Part shown: piece by piece, positions 8,507 to 18,913 of the stretch | How positions within the stretch are numbered: position 1 is the stretch's first letter | Layout of the letters: the number at the start of each line of letters is the position of its first letter | Assembly (NCBI RefSeq): GCF_001278035.1 | Contig: NZ_CP009452.1 | Span: 1,025,501 to 1,089,500, forward strand | Length of the DNA stretch: 64,000 bases | Reading direction: 5' to 3' | From: Sphingopyxis sp. 113P3 | Lineage (GTDB): Bacteria > Pseudomonadota > Alphaproteobacteria > Sphingomonadales > Sphingomonadaceae | Translations under genes and position numbers: made by a program | The notes under the pieces: generated by a model | Databases searched by the model: none | The model's input: only the letters and a program-made list of their open reading frames with translations | Told to the model about the DNA's origin: nothing

Positions 8507-8599
8507 CAATCCTCAGCTTTTACACGCGCCGAGGTGACGCGGCGCTGAACGATCCACAGCATATGCGTCAGACGGCTTGACGATCGATCGGACTAGGTG

Positions 8600-8614
8600 G
8601 AACATATAGGGAAC
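8600..8614. promoter_or_regulatory. LexA (SOS) box upstream of imuA
   Basis: GAAC-ATATAGG-GAAC on the plus strand, i.e. GTTCCCTATATGTTC on the minus strand: an exact GTTC-N7-GTTC direct repeat. It sits 17 bases before the chosen imuA ATG, so LexA bound here would block the imuA-imuB-dnaE2 promoter, as in Caulobacter and other alphaproteobacteria. Confidence 0.88.
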
Positions 8615-8631
8615 ATTTGAGTCGATGTCCT

Positions 8632-9420
8632 ATGAATATTCCAGTCCCAACACAGCCCCGGCCCGGCGCCGGGGACCTTGCCGCCTTGCGCGAAACGGTC
8701 GCGCGCGTCGCTGCGGCGCGTGGCCCCCTGCTGCCTTTCGGCATCGCGCCGCTCGATGGAAGACTGAACGGCGGCGGGCTTGATGGCGCAGGCCTTCACG
8801 AAATCGCCGCAGCCACGGCAAGCTGGGGCGATGACGCCGCTGCGACGCTTTTTGCCGCCGGGATCGCCGCGCGCTTCGCGGCGGCGCCGGGGCTTTCGGT
8901 GCTCTGGGCGCTCACGCGCTTCGACCTTTATGCGCCTGGTCTGGAACAGGCAGGGCTTGGACCTGAGCGGATCCTCTATGCTGAGGGGCGCGATGACCGC
9001 GAGCTGCTTGCGATATGCGAGGATGCGCTGCGCGGCGGCGCGCTCGCCTGCGTCGTTGCCGAGGTGAAGGCGGCCGATCAGACGGCAACGCGGCGGTTGC
9101 AGCTTGCCGCGGCCGAAGGGGCGACGCCGATGCTCCTTTACCGGCGCCATCGCCGCGTCGGCACCTGCCCGCTCGATGCTCCTTCGCTCGCGATGACGCG
9201 CTGGCGCATCGGAGCGCGGCCCTCGGAGCGCCTCGCGGTTCCCGGGATCGGACGCGGACGCTGGCACGTCGAGCTCGTCCGCCAGCGCGGCGGGCCGCCT
9301 TTCGCTCTCGAACTGGAGGCGTGCGATGACCAGGGTCGCCTCGCTCTTCCTGCCGCAGCTCGCGATCGAGCGGCTGCGACGGGCGGAGCGGCATCCCCCG
9401 CGCTCGAGCGCGCCGCCTGA
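8632..9420 (+). CDS. imuA: ImuA, RecA/SulA-like protein of the translesion mutasome
   Basis: A 262-residue protein that with ImuB and DnaE2 performs SOS mutagenesis. It is RecA-like in outline: LPFGIAPLDGRLNGGGLDGAGLHEIAAA at the N-terminus matches the ImuA start, followed by VLWALTRFDLYAPGLEQAGLGPERILY. The Walker A loop is degenerate, as usual in ImuA. I chose the ATG at 8632; a TTG 15 bases upstream gives a slightly longer form, and neither has a strong ribosome site. The 3' end overlaps imuB by 95 bases. The LexA box at 8600 points to SOS control. Confidence 0.9.
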   Translation: MNIPVPTQPRPGAGDLAALRETVARVAAARGPLLPFGIAPLDGRLNGGGLDGAGLHEIAAATASWGDDAAATLFAAGIAARFAAAPGLSVLWALTRFDLYAPGLEQAGLGPERILYAEGRDDRELLAICEDALRGGALACVVAEVKAADQTATRRLQLAAAEGATPMLLYRRHRRVGTCPLDAPSLAMTRWRIGARPSERLAVPGIGRGRWHVELVRQRGGPPFALELEACDDQGRLALPAAARDRAAATGGAASPALERAA

Positions 9421-11053
9421 GGCGGCGCGGCCTGCGCCGCGACCGGTTCTAAGGCCCGCGCGCTCACGCTTCGATGGCCCCCCGTGCGACGATCCGCCAA
9501 ACGCCTGCTCGGTGCCGCGCGGCGGTGGCTGGCGCCCTGGCGCGCGCTGGGCGCGCGCGGCGGCAGCTGAAGCATCTGCACCGGACTGGCGCGGCGCAGA
9601 CGCGGGCGCGGCGGGTGCGCGGCCGATGATCCTCATCGCGCGGACCGGACAGCGCGATATGGTGACCGCCGCCTGCCCTGCGGCGCTCGATCTCGGCATC
9701 ACCCCCGGCATGGCGGCTGCGCATGCGCGGGCGCTCGTCGCCGATCTTGAGGTGCGTGCGGCCGATCCTGACGCCGACCGGGCCTGGCTCGATCGCCTTG
9801 CGCTCCACGCCGCACGCCACTGGACACCGAGTGCGGCGGTGGCGGGGGAGGATGGCCTCTGGCTTGACATTGGCGGAACCGCGCATCTTTTCGGGGGCGA
9901 GGCGCGCTTTTCGGCGCGGCTTTGCCGCTTCCTCGCCCGCCTCGGTTTCACCGCCCGTATCGCGGTCGCTGGAACGCCGGGGGCTGCGCACGCGCTCGCG
10001 CGCTTCGGCGGCGCGCCGATCCGGCTGCTCGGTGCGGGTGAGGAAGCCGAAGCCCTGGCGCCGCTGCCGCTTGCCGCGCTGCGCCTGGCTCCGGGCGCGC
10101 TCACTGCCGCGCGACGCTTCGGCCTTGAGTGCGTCGGCGATCTTTATCCGATGCCGCGCGGTCCGCTCGCGCGGCGCCTCGGGCGCGGCGCGGTCGAACG
10201 GCTCGACCAGGCGCGGGGGTTCGCGCCCGAGCCGATCGTGCCGGTCGTCCCTTTCGAGACGCCCGAGGCGCGCCGTCAGCTCCTCGAGCCGATCGGGACC
10301 CCCGAGGCGATCGGCGCGGTGATCGACGATCTCCTGCGCGATCTGCTTGCCGAGCTTGAGCGCCAGGGTCTCGGGCTGCGCTTGGCGCTGCTGCGCTGCG
10401 CGACGCTCGATCGCGGCGAACAGCGCGTCACCATCGGTGCAGCGCGTGCGACGCGCGATGCGGCGCATCTGCGGCGTCTCCTCGGGCTCCGGATCGACCG
10501 GATCGAGCCGGGTCTCGGGATCGAGGCGATGATGCTCGCCGCGATCGAGGTCGAGCCGCTCGCGCCCGCGGAAATCGACGCCGCGCTCGATGGGCGCGCG
10601 CAGGGGCGCGATCTTGCCCCGCTTGTCGACCAGCTCGCCGGGCGGGCGGGCGAAGCGGCGCTGTTCCGGCTCGCGTCGGTCGAAAGCGACGTTCCCGAGC
10701 GCGCGGTCGCGCGCGCGGTACCGCTCGCCAGCCCTCCCGGCTGGCCGGCCTGGCCGCGCCCCGTGCGCATCCTTTCGTCCCCCGAACGCCTCGCAGGCGT
10801 TGTCGCTTTGCTCCCCGATCATCCGCCGCGCCGCTTTACCTGGCGCGGCCGCACCTATCGGATCGTCGCGGGCGATGGCCCGGAGCGCATCCATGGCGAA
10901 TGGTGGCGGCGGCCCCGCGAAATGTGGGCGGTGCGCGATTATTTCCGGGTGGAGACCGACAGCGGCGAGCGCTTCTGGCTTTTTCGGCGCGGCGATGGGC
11001 TCGACGATGAGAGCGGGGATTTGAGCTGGTTCATGCACGGCGTGTTCGGATGA
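9326..11053 (+). CDS. imuB: ImuB, Y-family polymerase-like mutasome hub
   Basis: A 575-residue Y-family polymerase homologue that in characterised systems has lost catalytic acids and serves to bring ImuA and DnaE2 to the beta clamp. Visible: an N-terminal palm beginning [16 protein letters not shown]; an inserted [18 protein letters not shown] segment seen in sphingomonad Imu[16 protein letters not shown] and [15 protein letters not shown] in the palm/fingers; and a little-finger-like C-terminal half ending in [11 protein letters not shown]. It overlaps imuA by 95 bases and dnaE2 by 4 (ATGA). Confidence 0.92.
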   Translation: MTRVASLFLPQLAIERLRRAERHPPRSSAPPEAARPAPRPVLRPARSRFDGPPCDDPPNACSVPRGGGWRPGARWARAAAAEASAPDWRGADAGAAGARPMILIARTGQRDMVTAACPAALDLGITPGMAAAHARALVADLEVRAADPDADRAWLDRLALHAARHWTPSAAVAGEDGLWLDIGGTAHLFGGEARFSARLCRFLARLGFTARIAVAGTPGAAHALARFGGAPIRLLGAGEEAEALAPLPLAALRLAPGALTAARRFGLECVGDLYPMPRGPLARRLGRGAVERLDQARGFAPEPIVPVVPFETPEARRQLLEPIGTPEAIGAVIDDLLRDLLAELERQGLGLRLALLRCATLDRGEQRVTIGAARATRDAAHLRRLLGLRIDRIEPGLGIEAMMLAAIEVEPLAPAEIDAALDGRAQGRDLAPLVDQLAGRAGEAALFRLASVESDVPERAVARAVPLASPPGWPAWPRPVRILSSPERLAGVVALLPDHPPRRFTWRGRTYRIVAGDGPERIHGEWWRRPREMWAVRDYFRVETDSGERFWLFRRGDGLDDESGDLSWFMHGVFG

Positions 11054-14000
11054 GCGGGATCGACCATCCGGCGGCGCGAAGCGCGCCGAAGACGACCTAT
11101 GTCGAGCTCCAGGTGACGAGCCACTTCTCTTTCCTGCGGGGCGCCTCCTCGCCTGAAGAATTGTTCGCCGCCGCTGCGCTGCAAGGCCACAGGGCGCTGG
11201 GGCTTTCGGACCGCGGCAGCGTCGCGGGCGTGGTGCGCGGTCTTCTGGGAGAGGAGGCAACCGGCGTACGCCTCATCGCGGGGTCGCGGGTCGATCTCGA
11301 TGATGGCCGCGCGCTTCTCCTCTATCCGAAGGACCGGCGCGCCTGGTCGCGGCTGACCCGGCTCCTGAGCCTTGGCAAGGCGCGCGGCGGCAAGGGGCAT
11401 TGCATCCTTGGGCTTGAAGATGTCGCAGCACATGCCGAGGGCCTCGTCGCGATCCTTCTTCCCGATGCCCCGGGCGCGCGCCTCGAGGCTGATCTTGGCG
11501 CGCTTCGCGATATCTTCGGGCTTGATGCCTATCTCTCGCTGGCCTTCCGGCGGCGTCCCGGCGACATCGCGCGGCTTGCAGCGCTCGATGCACTCGCGCG
11601 CGATGCCGGCGTGCGCAGCGTGGCGACCGGCGACATCCTCTATCATGCGCCCGAACGCCGCCCGCTCCAGGACGTGATGAGCGCGATCCGCGAAAAGAAA
11701 GTGATCGACACGCTCGGCTTTGAGCGCGAGCGGTTCATGGACCGGGCGCTCAAATCGCCGCAGGAAATGGAGCGCCGCTTCGCGCTTTTCCCGGACGCGA
11801 TTGCGGCGAGCGCCGATATCGCTGCGGCGTGTCGCTTTGATCTTCGCGAAATCCGCTACCAATATCCCTATGAGGAAGTGATGGAAGGGCGCAGCGCGCA
11901 GGAAGCGCTCACCGCGCTCACCGAGGATGCCGCTGCGCGCATGTTCCCCAACGGCCTGCCGGCGGCCTACCGCGCCCAGATCGACCATGAGCTCCGCCTC
12001 ATTGGCGAGCTTGGCTACGCGCCCTATTTCCTCACCGTCCATGCGATCGTTGCCGAGAGCCGGCGGCGCGGAATCCTCTGCCAGGGGCGCGGGTCGGCGG
12101 CAAACAGCTGCGTCTGTTTCCTCCTTGGCATCACCTCTATCGATCCGATCAAGCACGAGCTTCTCTTCGAGCGGTTCGTCTCGGGCGAACGCAAGGAGCC
12201 GCCCGATATCGACGTCGATTTCGAGCATGAGCGGCGCGAGGAAATCATCCAGTGGATCTACGAGACCTATGGGCGGCATCGCGCCGCCCTGACCGCAGTC
12301 GTCACTCGCTATCGCACCAAGGGGGCGGTCGCCGAGGTCGGCAAAGCGCTCGGTCTCCCGCGCGATCTCACCAAGATGCTCACCGGCCTTGTCTGGGGCT
12401 GGTCGGAGGATGGCATGACCGATGAGCAGATCGCAAGCCTCAACCTCAACGCGAGGGATTATCGCCTCCGCCTGACGCTCGAACTTGCGCGCCAGCTGAT
12501 CGGCACGCCCCGCCACCTCTCGCAGCACCCCGGCGGCTTCGTGCTCACCGAGGAACGGCTCGATGATCTCGTGCCGATCGAGCCTGCGCGCATGGAAGCG
12601 CGGCAGATCATCGAATGGGACAAGGACGACATCGACGTCCTCAAATTCATGAAGGTCGACATCCTGGGGCTCGGCATGCTCGGCTGCATGAACCGCGCGT
12701 TCAACCTGCTCGCCGAGCATAAGGGCATCGCGGTCAGCATGGCCGATCTTCAGGACGATGACCCTGATGTCTATGCGATGATCCAGAAGGCCGACACGCT
12801 CGGGGTCTTCCAGATCGAAAGCCGCGCGCAAATGTCCATGCTGCCCCGGATCAAGCCGAAATGCTTTTACGATCTCGTGATCGAGGTCGCGATCGTGCGC
12901 CCGGGCCCGATCCAGGGCGACATGGTCCATCCCTATCTCCGCCGCCGCGAGGGCAGGGAAAAACCTGAATATCCCAGGGCCGAGCTTCGCGCCGTGCTTG
13001 AGAAGACGCTCGGCGTTCCGCTTTTCCAGGAGCAGGCGATGAAGGTCGCGATCGTCGGCGCGGGTTTCACCCCGGCCGAGGCCGACGAGCTTCGCCGCGC
13101 GATGGCGACGTTCAAGCTCACGGGCGGCGTCTCGCATTTCTTCGACAAGCTCGTCGGCGGCATGATCGCGCGCGGCTACCCGCGCGACTTTGCCGAGCGC
13201 ACCTTCAAGCAGATCGAGGGGTTCGGCTCCTATGGTTTTCCTGAAAGCCATGCGGCGAGCTTCGCGAAGATCGCCTATGCCTCCTGCTGGATGAAGCATC
13301 ATCATCCCGATGTCTTTTGCGCAGCGCTCCTTAACGCGCAGCCGATGGGCTTTTATGCGCCCGCGCAAATCGTCACCGACGCGCGCAAACATGGGGTCGA
13401 GGTTCGTCCGGTCTCGATCAATCACAGCCACTGGGATTGCACGCTCGAGCCGAGGGGCGGACGCACCCTTGCGGTGCGCCTCGGCTTTCGGCAGGTGCGC
13501 GGGCTTGCCAATATCCATGGCGCCGCCATCGCGGCGGCGCGCGGCGCCTTGCCGTACGAGAGTGTCGAGGACCTATGGCGCCGCGTGCAGGTGCCGCGCG
13601 CCGCGATCGAGCGGCTCGCCGAGGCCGACGCCTTTGCCTGTCTCAGCGAGGACCGGCGCCAGGGGCTCTGGAAGGTGAGAGGGCTTGGCGAGGCGCCGCT
13701 TCCGCTGTTCGCGGCGGCCGATGCGCGCGAGGCGGCTTTCTCGCCCGAGGGGCGTGAACCCGATGTGGCACTGCGGCCGATGACGGCGGGCCGCGAGGTC
13801 GTGGAAGATTATCGCACCACCCAGCTCTCGCTGCGCGCGCACCCGCTGAGCTTCCTGCGCGCCGAGCTTGATGCCATGAAGATCGTGCGCTGTGCCGATC
13901 TCGCCTCGATCCGCGACGGGCGCAATGTCGAGGTCGCGGGTGTCATTCTCGTCCGTCAGCGCCCGGGCTCGGCGAAGGGCGTGTTGTTCGTCACCATCGA

Positions 14001-14340
14001 GGACGAGACCGGCATTGCGAACGGCATACTCTGGCCTGACAAATTCGAGACCTACCGCCGGCCAATCATGGCGGCCTCGATGATCGCGATGCGCGGGCGC
14101 CTCCAGAAGGAGGGCGAGATCATCCATATCATCTGCGATCGCATCATCGATCACGACGCAATGCTGCGCTCGATCGCGCAGATGGATTTTGCCGTGGCGC
14201 CGGGCCCCGGCGATGGGGCGCGGGGCGCGGGGCGGGGGCGGGCCCGATCCGCGCACCCCGGCGGGTTGGACGCCGCGCGGGCGGACCTTGGCCTCGCCGC
14301 CATTCGGCAGGGAGGAGGAAGAGCTTCTGCGGGTGCGTAG
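11050..14340 (+). CDS. dnaE2: Error-prone DNA polymerase DnaE2 (C-terminus apparently frameshifted)
   Basis: A 1096-residue C-family polymerase alpha subunit for translesion synthesis. The N-terminal PHP domain begins [23 protein letters not shown]; the polymerase active-site acids are in [16 protein letters not shown] (Asp386, 388, 390); the OB-fold region includes [29 protein letters not shown]. The last ~45 residues in this frame are Gly/Arg/Ala-rich and end at a TAG at 14338. The next frame reads [14 protein letters not shown] and stops at 14356, which resembles the conserved SRDFH-type DnaE2 C-terminus. A single-base indel in the G-rich tract near 14205-14250 would explain this. It is coupled to imuB by ATGA. 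Confidence 0.95.
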   Translation: MSGIDHPAARSAPKTTYVELQVTSHFSFLRGASSPEELFAAAALQGHRALGLSDRGSVAGVVRGLLGEEATGVRLIAGSRVDLDDGRALLLYPKDRRAWSRLTRLLSLGKARGGKGHCILGLEDVAAHAEGLVAILLPDAPGARLEADLGALRDIFGLDAYLSLAFRRRPGDIARLAALDALARDAGVRSVATGDILYHAPERRPLQDVMSAIREKKVIDTLGFERERFMDRALKSPQEMERRFALFPDAIAASADIAAACRFDLREIRYQYPYEEVMEGRSAQEALTALTEDAAARMFPNGLPAAYRAQIDHELRLIGELGYAPYFLTVHAIVAESRRRGILCQGRGSAANSCVCFLLGITSIDPIKHELLFERFVSGERKEPPDIDVDFEHERREEIIQWIYETYGRHRAALTAVVTRYRTKGAVAEVGKALGLPRDLTKMLTGLVWGWSEDGMTDEQIASLNLNARDYRLRLTLELARQLIGTPRHLSQHPGGFVLTEERLDDLVPIEPARMEARQIIEWDKDDIDVLKFMKVDILGLGMLGCMNRAFNLLAEHKGIAVSMADLQDDDPDVYAMIQKADTLGVFQIESRAQMSMLPRIKPKCFYDLVIEVAIVRPGPIQGDMVHPYLRRREGREKPEYPRAELRAVLEKTLGVPLFQEQAMKVAIVGAGFTPAEADELRRAMATFKLTGGVSHFFDKLVGGMIARGYPRDFAERTFKQIEGFGSYGFPESHAASFAKIAYASCWMKHHHPDVFCAALLNAQPMGFYAPAQIVTDARKHGVEVRPVSINHSHWDCTLEPRGGRTLAVRLGFRQVRGLANIHGAAIAAARGALPYESVEDLWRRVQVPRAAIERLAEADAFACLSEDRRQGLWKVRGLGEAPLPLFAAADAREAAFSPEGREPDVALRPMTAGREVVEDYRTTQLSLRAHPLSFLRAELDAMKIVRCADLASIRDGRNVEVAGVILVRQRPGSAKGVLFVTIEDETGIANGILWPDKFETYRRPIMAASMIAMRGRLQKEGEIIHIICDRIIDHDAMLRSIAQMDFAVAPGPGDGARGAGRGRARSAHPGGLDAARADLGLAAIRQGGGRASAGA

Positions 14341-14356
14341 CCATGACTTTCGGTGA

Positions 14357-14888
14357 CACCGGAGGCGCCACGAAGAACAGCCCGCGTGTGACTTGGTGGC
14401 CAATGTCGCGAAGAAACATGGCCCAACCGCTTCCTCCCCCCCGACGCGTTGGCGGGGGCGCGCTAATAATTTTTGTTTGCACGCCGCAAGATGAGATACG
14501 CTTGCCCATCAAACTCAACCTTTTTTATAGGGAATTCACGAGGGATGATGATCTCCTGCTCTCGTGCGTCCTCATGGAGATCCGCGGCTTTTGACAGGGA
14601 TGCAGCTTGCTCCGCGTAACCAACAGCTAAAGCGCGCGATACCTAGGCGACAACGCTCCGTGTCGTGTTCCCCTTTCACGAAGGGAACCAGAAATGCCAA
14701 AGTCATAGGTCCGGCGGCTTCGCGCCATCATATTCTCGCCTGACGTAGGGCCGGGTCCGCTCCCGGACCCGCAGCAGGCGTTCATTTTCAGGAATTTATC
14801 TGCCCGGAAGGGCGGCCCTCCTGCGCGCGTCCAATGGCTGCAGCGCGGGGATGAGAGGCGTGCGCTCTTCCGGTCCAAGGGGGACCAA
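14357..14888. other. Intergenic region before TonB receptor, no gene seen
   Basis: About 530 bases between the dnaE2 end and the next receptor. One 83-codon plus-strand frame starting at 14343 runs through it, but it lacks a ribosome site and resembles nothing known, so I do not call it. The region probably carries the promoter of the receptor-sulfatase operon; no clear core promoter or operator was recognised. Confidence 0.5.
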
Positions 14889-17237
14889 ATGTCATCGCAA
14901 TCTATTCGCCCGCTCCTCGCGCTCATTCTGGGAACGAGCGCTGCTGCCCTATATGCACCGCCTGCTTTGGCAACCGAGGCTGCCGATGAGGCCGACGGAA
15001 TTGCGCCTGGGGAAATCGTCGTCACCGCGCAGGGCCGCGAGCAGCGTCTTCAGGATGTGCCACTGTCTGCGGCGGTCGTGTCGGGCGCGGCGCTTGAGAA
15101 AGGCAATATCAGGGACCTTCAGGATCTGGCGAGCCATGTCGCGAACGTGCGCATAGCGAGCGCCCCGGCAGCCGAACTCATCAATATTCGGGGCGTAGGC
15201 TCGGGGCTGAGCGCCAATTTCGAGCAATCGGTCGGTACCTTTGTCGATGGTGTCTATCGCGGCCGCTCGCGCTCGGCACGCGCCGCCTTGTTCGACGTGG
15301 ACCGTGTCGAGATCCTCAAGGGTCCGCAAACCACCTACTTCGGCAACAATGCGATCGCCGGCGCGCTCAACATCACAACGCGCACGCCTGGCCACGAATT
15401 TGGCTATAACGCGAGTGCGCTGCGCGGTACCGACGGCGAATATGCCTATGAAGCGGGCGTCACCTTGCCGCTCGACGATAGCTTGAGCATTCGCATCGCG
15501 GCAAAGGCCTACGGCCTTGATGGCTATATCGAGAATGACCTCACCGGAGGGGCGGGACCCTTCCAGCGCGAATGGGTCGCGCGCGCTTCGATTGCCTGGA
15601 CGCCGAGCGATCGCTTCCGCTCGGACCTGCGCCTCGACCGCGGACGAGCGCGCAACGAGGATGCCTATCCCGCACAGGTTCTGAACTGCGAGGCGGGCAC
15701 TGCCACGGCGCAGGGGCTCTGCCTTCGCTACCTATCCGCCTATGGCGCGGGCGCCGATGATGATCTTGACCGCCACCGCGCCGGTGCCCCGAGCGATTAC
15801 GACTATGACTATACCGAGCTTGCATGGCGGAACGAACTCGCCCTCGGCGCCGTCACGCTCAAGTCCCTGACGAGCTATTTCAAGCACGACGTCAATGCGA
15901 TCTTCAATCTCTTTCCGCTGCCGCTCGTCGGGGTGGCGGGCAGCAATGTCCTCTTCTCTGCCGGGGGACCCGAAACCTACCGCAGCTTTGCCCAGGAAGT
16001 CCGGATCGAGTCCGACGACAGCGGCCCTCTGACCTATACGCTTGGCGCCTATTTCTCGCGCGGAAAGCTCTTCACGGACGGAACGCTCGGGGCCTTTTTT
16101 GCCCCGCTTGGCGCTGCGCTCACCGCCGTCGGCTACAATGCCTCGTCACCCCTCGCGTCCAACACTCTCTTCCATCAGACCGATCAGACCTGGTCGGCAT
16201 TCGGTGCGGTGACGTGGCGTGCGACCGATCGGCTGCGCGTGAACGCATCGCTGCGCTACTCGATCGTCGACAAGAAAGCGGCGCGCTCGGTGGTTTCGGG
16301 ACTTCACGATGGTTCGGCCGTCTTTGCCTCCTCGGCAACGATCATTCCGGGATCCCCTGCACAGCAGGCGGCGATCAACCAGGTGCTTGCGGTCGATGCG
16401 GCGCCTTTCGTCGACAGCAAGCGGCGCGACAGCAAGCTCATGCCCGGCATCGGGGTGCAATATGATTTCACCGGTGCCGTGATGGGCTATGCAAGCTACA
16501 ATCGCGGCTTCAAGGCGGGCGGCTTCTCGAGCGCATCGAGCATCAATCTTTTCGGGCCCGAGACGGTCGATGCCTATGAAGTGGGCATCAAGTCGAGCCT
16601 TTTCGACAACCGCGCGACCCTGAATGTCAGCGCCTACTGGAACGACTTTAAGGATCTGCAGGAGGCGAGCAATTTCCTGTTGCCGAATGGCACGAGCCTC
16701 TCGCTCATCCAGAATGCGGCGAGAGCGCGTGTGCGAGGCGTTGAAGTCGGCGGCGCCTTCAAGCTGAGCGACGCTGTGACGGTGAATGCGGATCTTGCCT
16801 ATCTCGATGCCAAATATCGCGACTTTCCGAACGGCCCGTGCACGCCGTCGCAAGTCCTGACCATCCCCAACTGCCGCCAGGATCTCTCGGGTGCCTCGCG
16901 CGCTTTCGCGCCGAAATTCAGCGGCAATATCGGGCTTGAATATTCCGCCCCGGTTGCGGGCGGCAGGATGAGCTTTGCGCCAAACCTCTTCTTCACGTCC
17001 AAATATGGGCAACAGGTCAACAACGACCCGCTTTTCTACCAGGAGGGCTATGCGAAGCTTGACGCGCGCCTGGCCTTTGCGGGCGATAGCGGGCGGTGGG
17101 AATTTGCGATCATCGGCAAGAACCTCACCGGCAAGACCACCGCAAGCTTTCGCAACTCGCTCCAGAATTTCGGCTCGGTCTTCGCGCTGGCCGAACGCGG
17201 GCGCTCGGCGGCCGTCCAGTTCTCGCTTCGTCACTGA
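14889..17237 (+). CDS. TonB-dependent receptor, sulfatase operon
   Basis: A 782-residue outer-membrane TonB-dependent transporter. It has a signal peptide (LILGTSAAALYAPPALA), a TonB-box-like GEIVVTAQGREQRLQDVPLSAAVV, a plug domain with NIRGVGSG, VDGVYRGR and DRVEILKGPQTTYFGNNAIAGALNI, and a 22-strand-type barrel ending in an aromatic residue region (AVQFSLRH). There is no STN domain, so it is a simple transporter. It is 26 bases upstream of a sulfatase and a formylglycine-generating enzyme on the same strand, suggesting uptake of a sulfated or sulfate-ester compound. Its ribosome site is GGGGGACC. Confidence 0.92.
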   Translation: MSSQSIRPLLALILGTSAAALYAPPALATEAADEADGIAPGEIVVTAQGREQRLQDVPLSAAVVSGAALEKGNIRDLQDLASHVANVRIASAPAAELINIRGVGSGLSANFEQSVGTFVDGVYRGRSRSARAALFDVDRVEILKGPQTTYFGNNAIAGALNITTRTPGHEFGYNASALRGTDGEYAYEAGVTLPLDDSLSIRIAAKAYGLDGYIENDLTGGAGPFQREWVARASIAWTPSDRFRSDLRLDRGRARNEDAYPAQVLNCEAGTATAQGLCLRYLSAYGAGADDDLDRHRAGAPSDYDYDYTELAWRNELALGAVTLKSLTSYFKHDVNAIFNLFPLPLVGVAGSNVLFSAGGPETYRSFAQEVRIESDDSGPLTYTLGAYFSRGKLFTDGTLGAFFAPLGAALTAVGYNASSPLASNTLFHQTDQTWSAFGAVTWRATDRLRVNASLRYSIVDKKAARSVVSGLHDGSAVFASSATIIPGSPAQQAAINQVLAVDAAPFVDSKRRDSKLMPGIGVQYDFTGAVMGYASYNRGFKAGGFSSASSINLFGPETVDAYEVGIKSSLFDNRATLNVSAYWNDFKDLQEASNFLLPNGTSLSLIQNAARARVRGVEVGGAFKLSDAVTVNADLAYLDAKYRDFPNGPCTPSQVLTIPNCRQDLSGASRAFAPKFSGNIGLEYSAPVAGGRMSFAPNLFFTSKYGQQVNNDPLFYQEGYAKLDARLAFAGDSGRWEFAIIGKNLTGKTTASFRNSLQNFGSVFALAERGRSAAVQFSLRH

Positions 17238-17263
17238 CCTTCCATTGGAAGAGGAATGAAATC

Positions 17264-18913
17264 ATGAATATTTTCGTCAAAACCGCCCTTCTTGCCCTGG
17301 CGGCTTCCAGCTCGAGCCATGCGATCGCCAAGGCGGATGAGGGAGCCGACCGCCGCCCGAACATCGTCGTCATTGTCGCCGATGACCTCGGCTTGTCGGA
17401 TCTCGGCGCCTTCGGCGGCGAAATCCGAACGCCCGCGCTCGATTCCATTGCCGAGGCGGGGGTGCGGCTCACCAACTTCCATAGTGCGCCTGCCTGCTCG
17501 CCCACGCGCTCGATGCTGCTCTCGGGCACCGATAACCACACCGCGGGGGTTGGTGCCATGGCCGAGACGCGGACGATGCGGGGAGGAGCCCAAACGCCTG
17601 GATGGGGCTATGAAGGCGTGATCACGACGAGGGTTGCAACGCTCGCCGAGCGCCTTCGCGCCGGGGGTTATCATACGATAATGAGCGGCAAATGGCATTT
17701 GGGGCTCACCGCCGACCAGAATCCGGCCGCGCGGGGCTTCGCTTCCTCCTTTGCGATCCTCCAGGGCGGCAATAACCACTTCGGAGGCGGCTTTGGTCCG
17801 GACAGCAATCCGAACCTGCGCGCCACCTATACCGAAAATGGCCGGGAAGTCGGTATTCCAGAGGAGTTTTATTCCTCCGACTACTTCACGACGAAACTCA
17901 TCGAGCAGCTTGATGGCCGGCCAAAATCGGCGCCCTTCTTTGCCTATCTCGCCTTCACCGCGCCGCACTCGCCGCTTCAGGCGCCCGCGGAGGATATCGC
18001 ACGGTACAAGGGCCGCTATGATCAGGGCTGGGCTGTGCTGCGCGAAGAACGTCTCGCGCGAATGAAGGCGCTCGGCATTGTGCCGGCATCTATAAAGGCC
18101 GCCGATATCGCAGGCTACCGTGAAGCGTGGGAAAAGCTCACGCCTGAGGAGAAGCGGATCGAGGCGCGCAAGATGGAAATCTACGCCGCGATGGTCGATC
18201 GGCTCGATCAGAATGTCGGGCGGGTGGTGACCTATCTCAAGAATACGGGGACCTACGAGAATACGATCATTCTCTTTTCGTCGGACAATGGTCCGGCCGC
18301 CGAAGGCGCCGAGCTTTACGGACTGCTTCCGGGCATGGCGGTACATATCGCGAGCCAGGACCAGAGCTTCGAGGCGATGGGCACCAAATCGTCGCTCCTT
18401 TTCTACGGCCCCAATTGGGCGCAGGCGGCCTCGGCGCCATACCGACTGCACAAGGGAGTGATTACCGAGGGAGGAACGCGGGTCGCCGCCTTTATCAAGG
18501 TGCCGGGCGCCGCACGCAAGCGCGAGATCAGCGATGCCTATGCAAGCGTCATGGATGTGACCCCGACCTTGCTCGATGCCGCGGGGCTGACAGCCGAACC
18601 GGTGTTCGATGGGCGGGAAGTCGCGCCGATACGGGGGCGCTCGATGCTCCCTTATCTGCAGCAGGCGACGCGGCAGGTTCATGCCGACGATGAGCCCATC
18701 GCCTTTGAACTGCATGGGCATCGCTCGGTCCGCCAGGGACGCTGGAAGCTCGTCTATCTGACGCCGCCTCACGGGACGTCGGCCTGGGCGCTCTACGACC
18801 TGGCGACCGACCCCGCCGAACAGCATGATCTCTCTGCCGCTCAACCGGAGCGCAAGCGGGTGCTGCTCGCTGCTTGGGATGAGTTCGCGCGCCAGACCCA
18901 TATCGCGCCATGA
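17264..18913 (+). CDS. Exported type I (formylglycine) sulfatase, arylsulfatase-like
   Basis: A 549-residue sulfatase hydrolysing sulfate esters. The signal peptide (residues 1-21, VKTALLALAASSSSHAIA) places it in the periplasm. Metal-binding acids occur in IVVIVADDLG (Asp40, Asp41), the modification motif is CSPTRS (Cys78-Ser-Pro-Thr-Arg82), where Cys becomes formylglycine, and MSGKWHLG and FSSDNGPA give the other active-site residues. A long insertion with an IEARKMEIYAAMVDRLDQNVGRVV helix matches the arylsulfatase A/betC-type family. The start follows GGAAGAGGAATGAAATC. The stop overlaps the FGE start by 4 bases. Confidence 0.93.
   Translation: MNIFVKTALLALAASSSSHAIAKADEGADRRPNIVVIVADDLGLSDLGAFGGEIRTPALDSIAEAGVRLTNFHSAPACSPTRSMLLSGTDNHTAGVGAMAETRTMRGGAQTPGWGYEGVITTRVATLAERLRAGGYHTIMSGKWHLGLTADQNPAARGFASSFAILQGGNNHFGGGFGPDSNPNLRATYTENGREVGIPEEFYSSDYFTTKLIEQLDGRPKSAPFFAYLAFTAPHSPLQAPAEDIARYKGRYDQGWAVLREERLARMKALGIVPASIKAADIAGYREAWEKLTPEEKRIEARKMEIYAAMVDRLDQNVGRVVTYLKNTGTYENTIILFSSDNGPAAEGAELYGLLPGMAVHIASQDQSFEAMGTKSSLLFYGPNWAQAASAPYRLHKGVITEGGTRVAAFIKVPGAARKREISDAYASVMDVTPTLLDAAGLTAEPVFDGREVAPIRGRSMLPYLQQATRQVHADDEPIAFELHGHRSVRQGRWKLVYLTPPHGTSAWALYDLATDPAEQHDLSAAQPERKRVLLAAWDEFARQTHIAP

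Noticed and set aside
10939..13518. Very long open frame (859 codons) on the minus strand
   Set aside because: Fully antisense to dnaE2; the composition is a mirror of high-GC codon use and resembles no family.
14343..14594. 83-codon plus-strand frame after dnaE2
   Set aside because: No ribosome site, no recognisable pattern, and it overlaps the likely true end of dnaE2.
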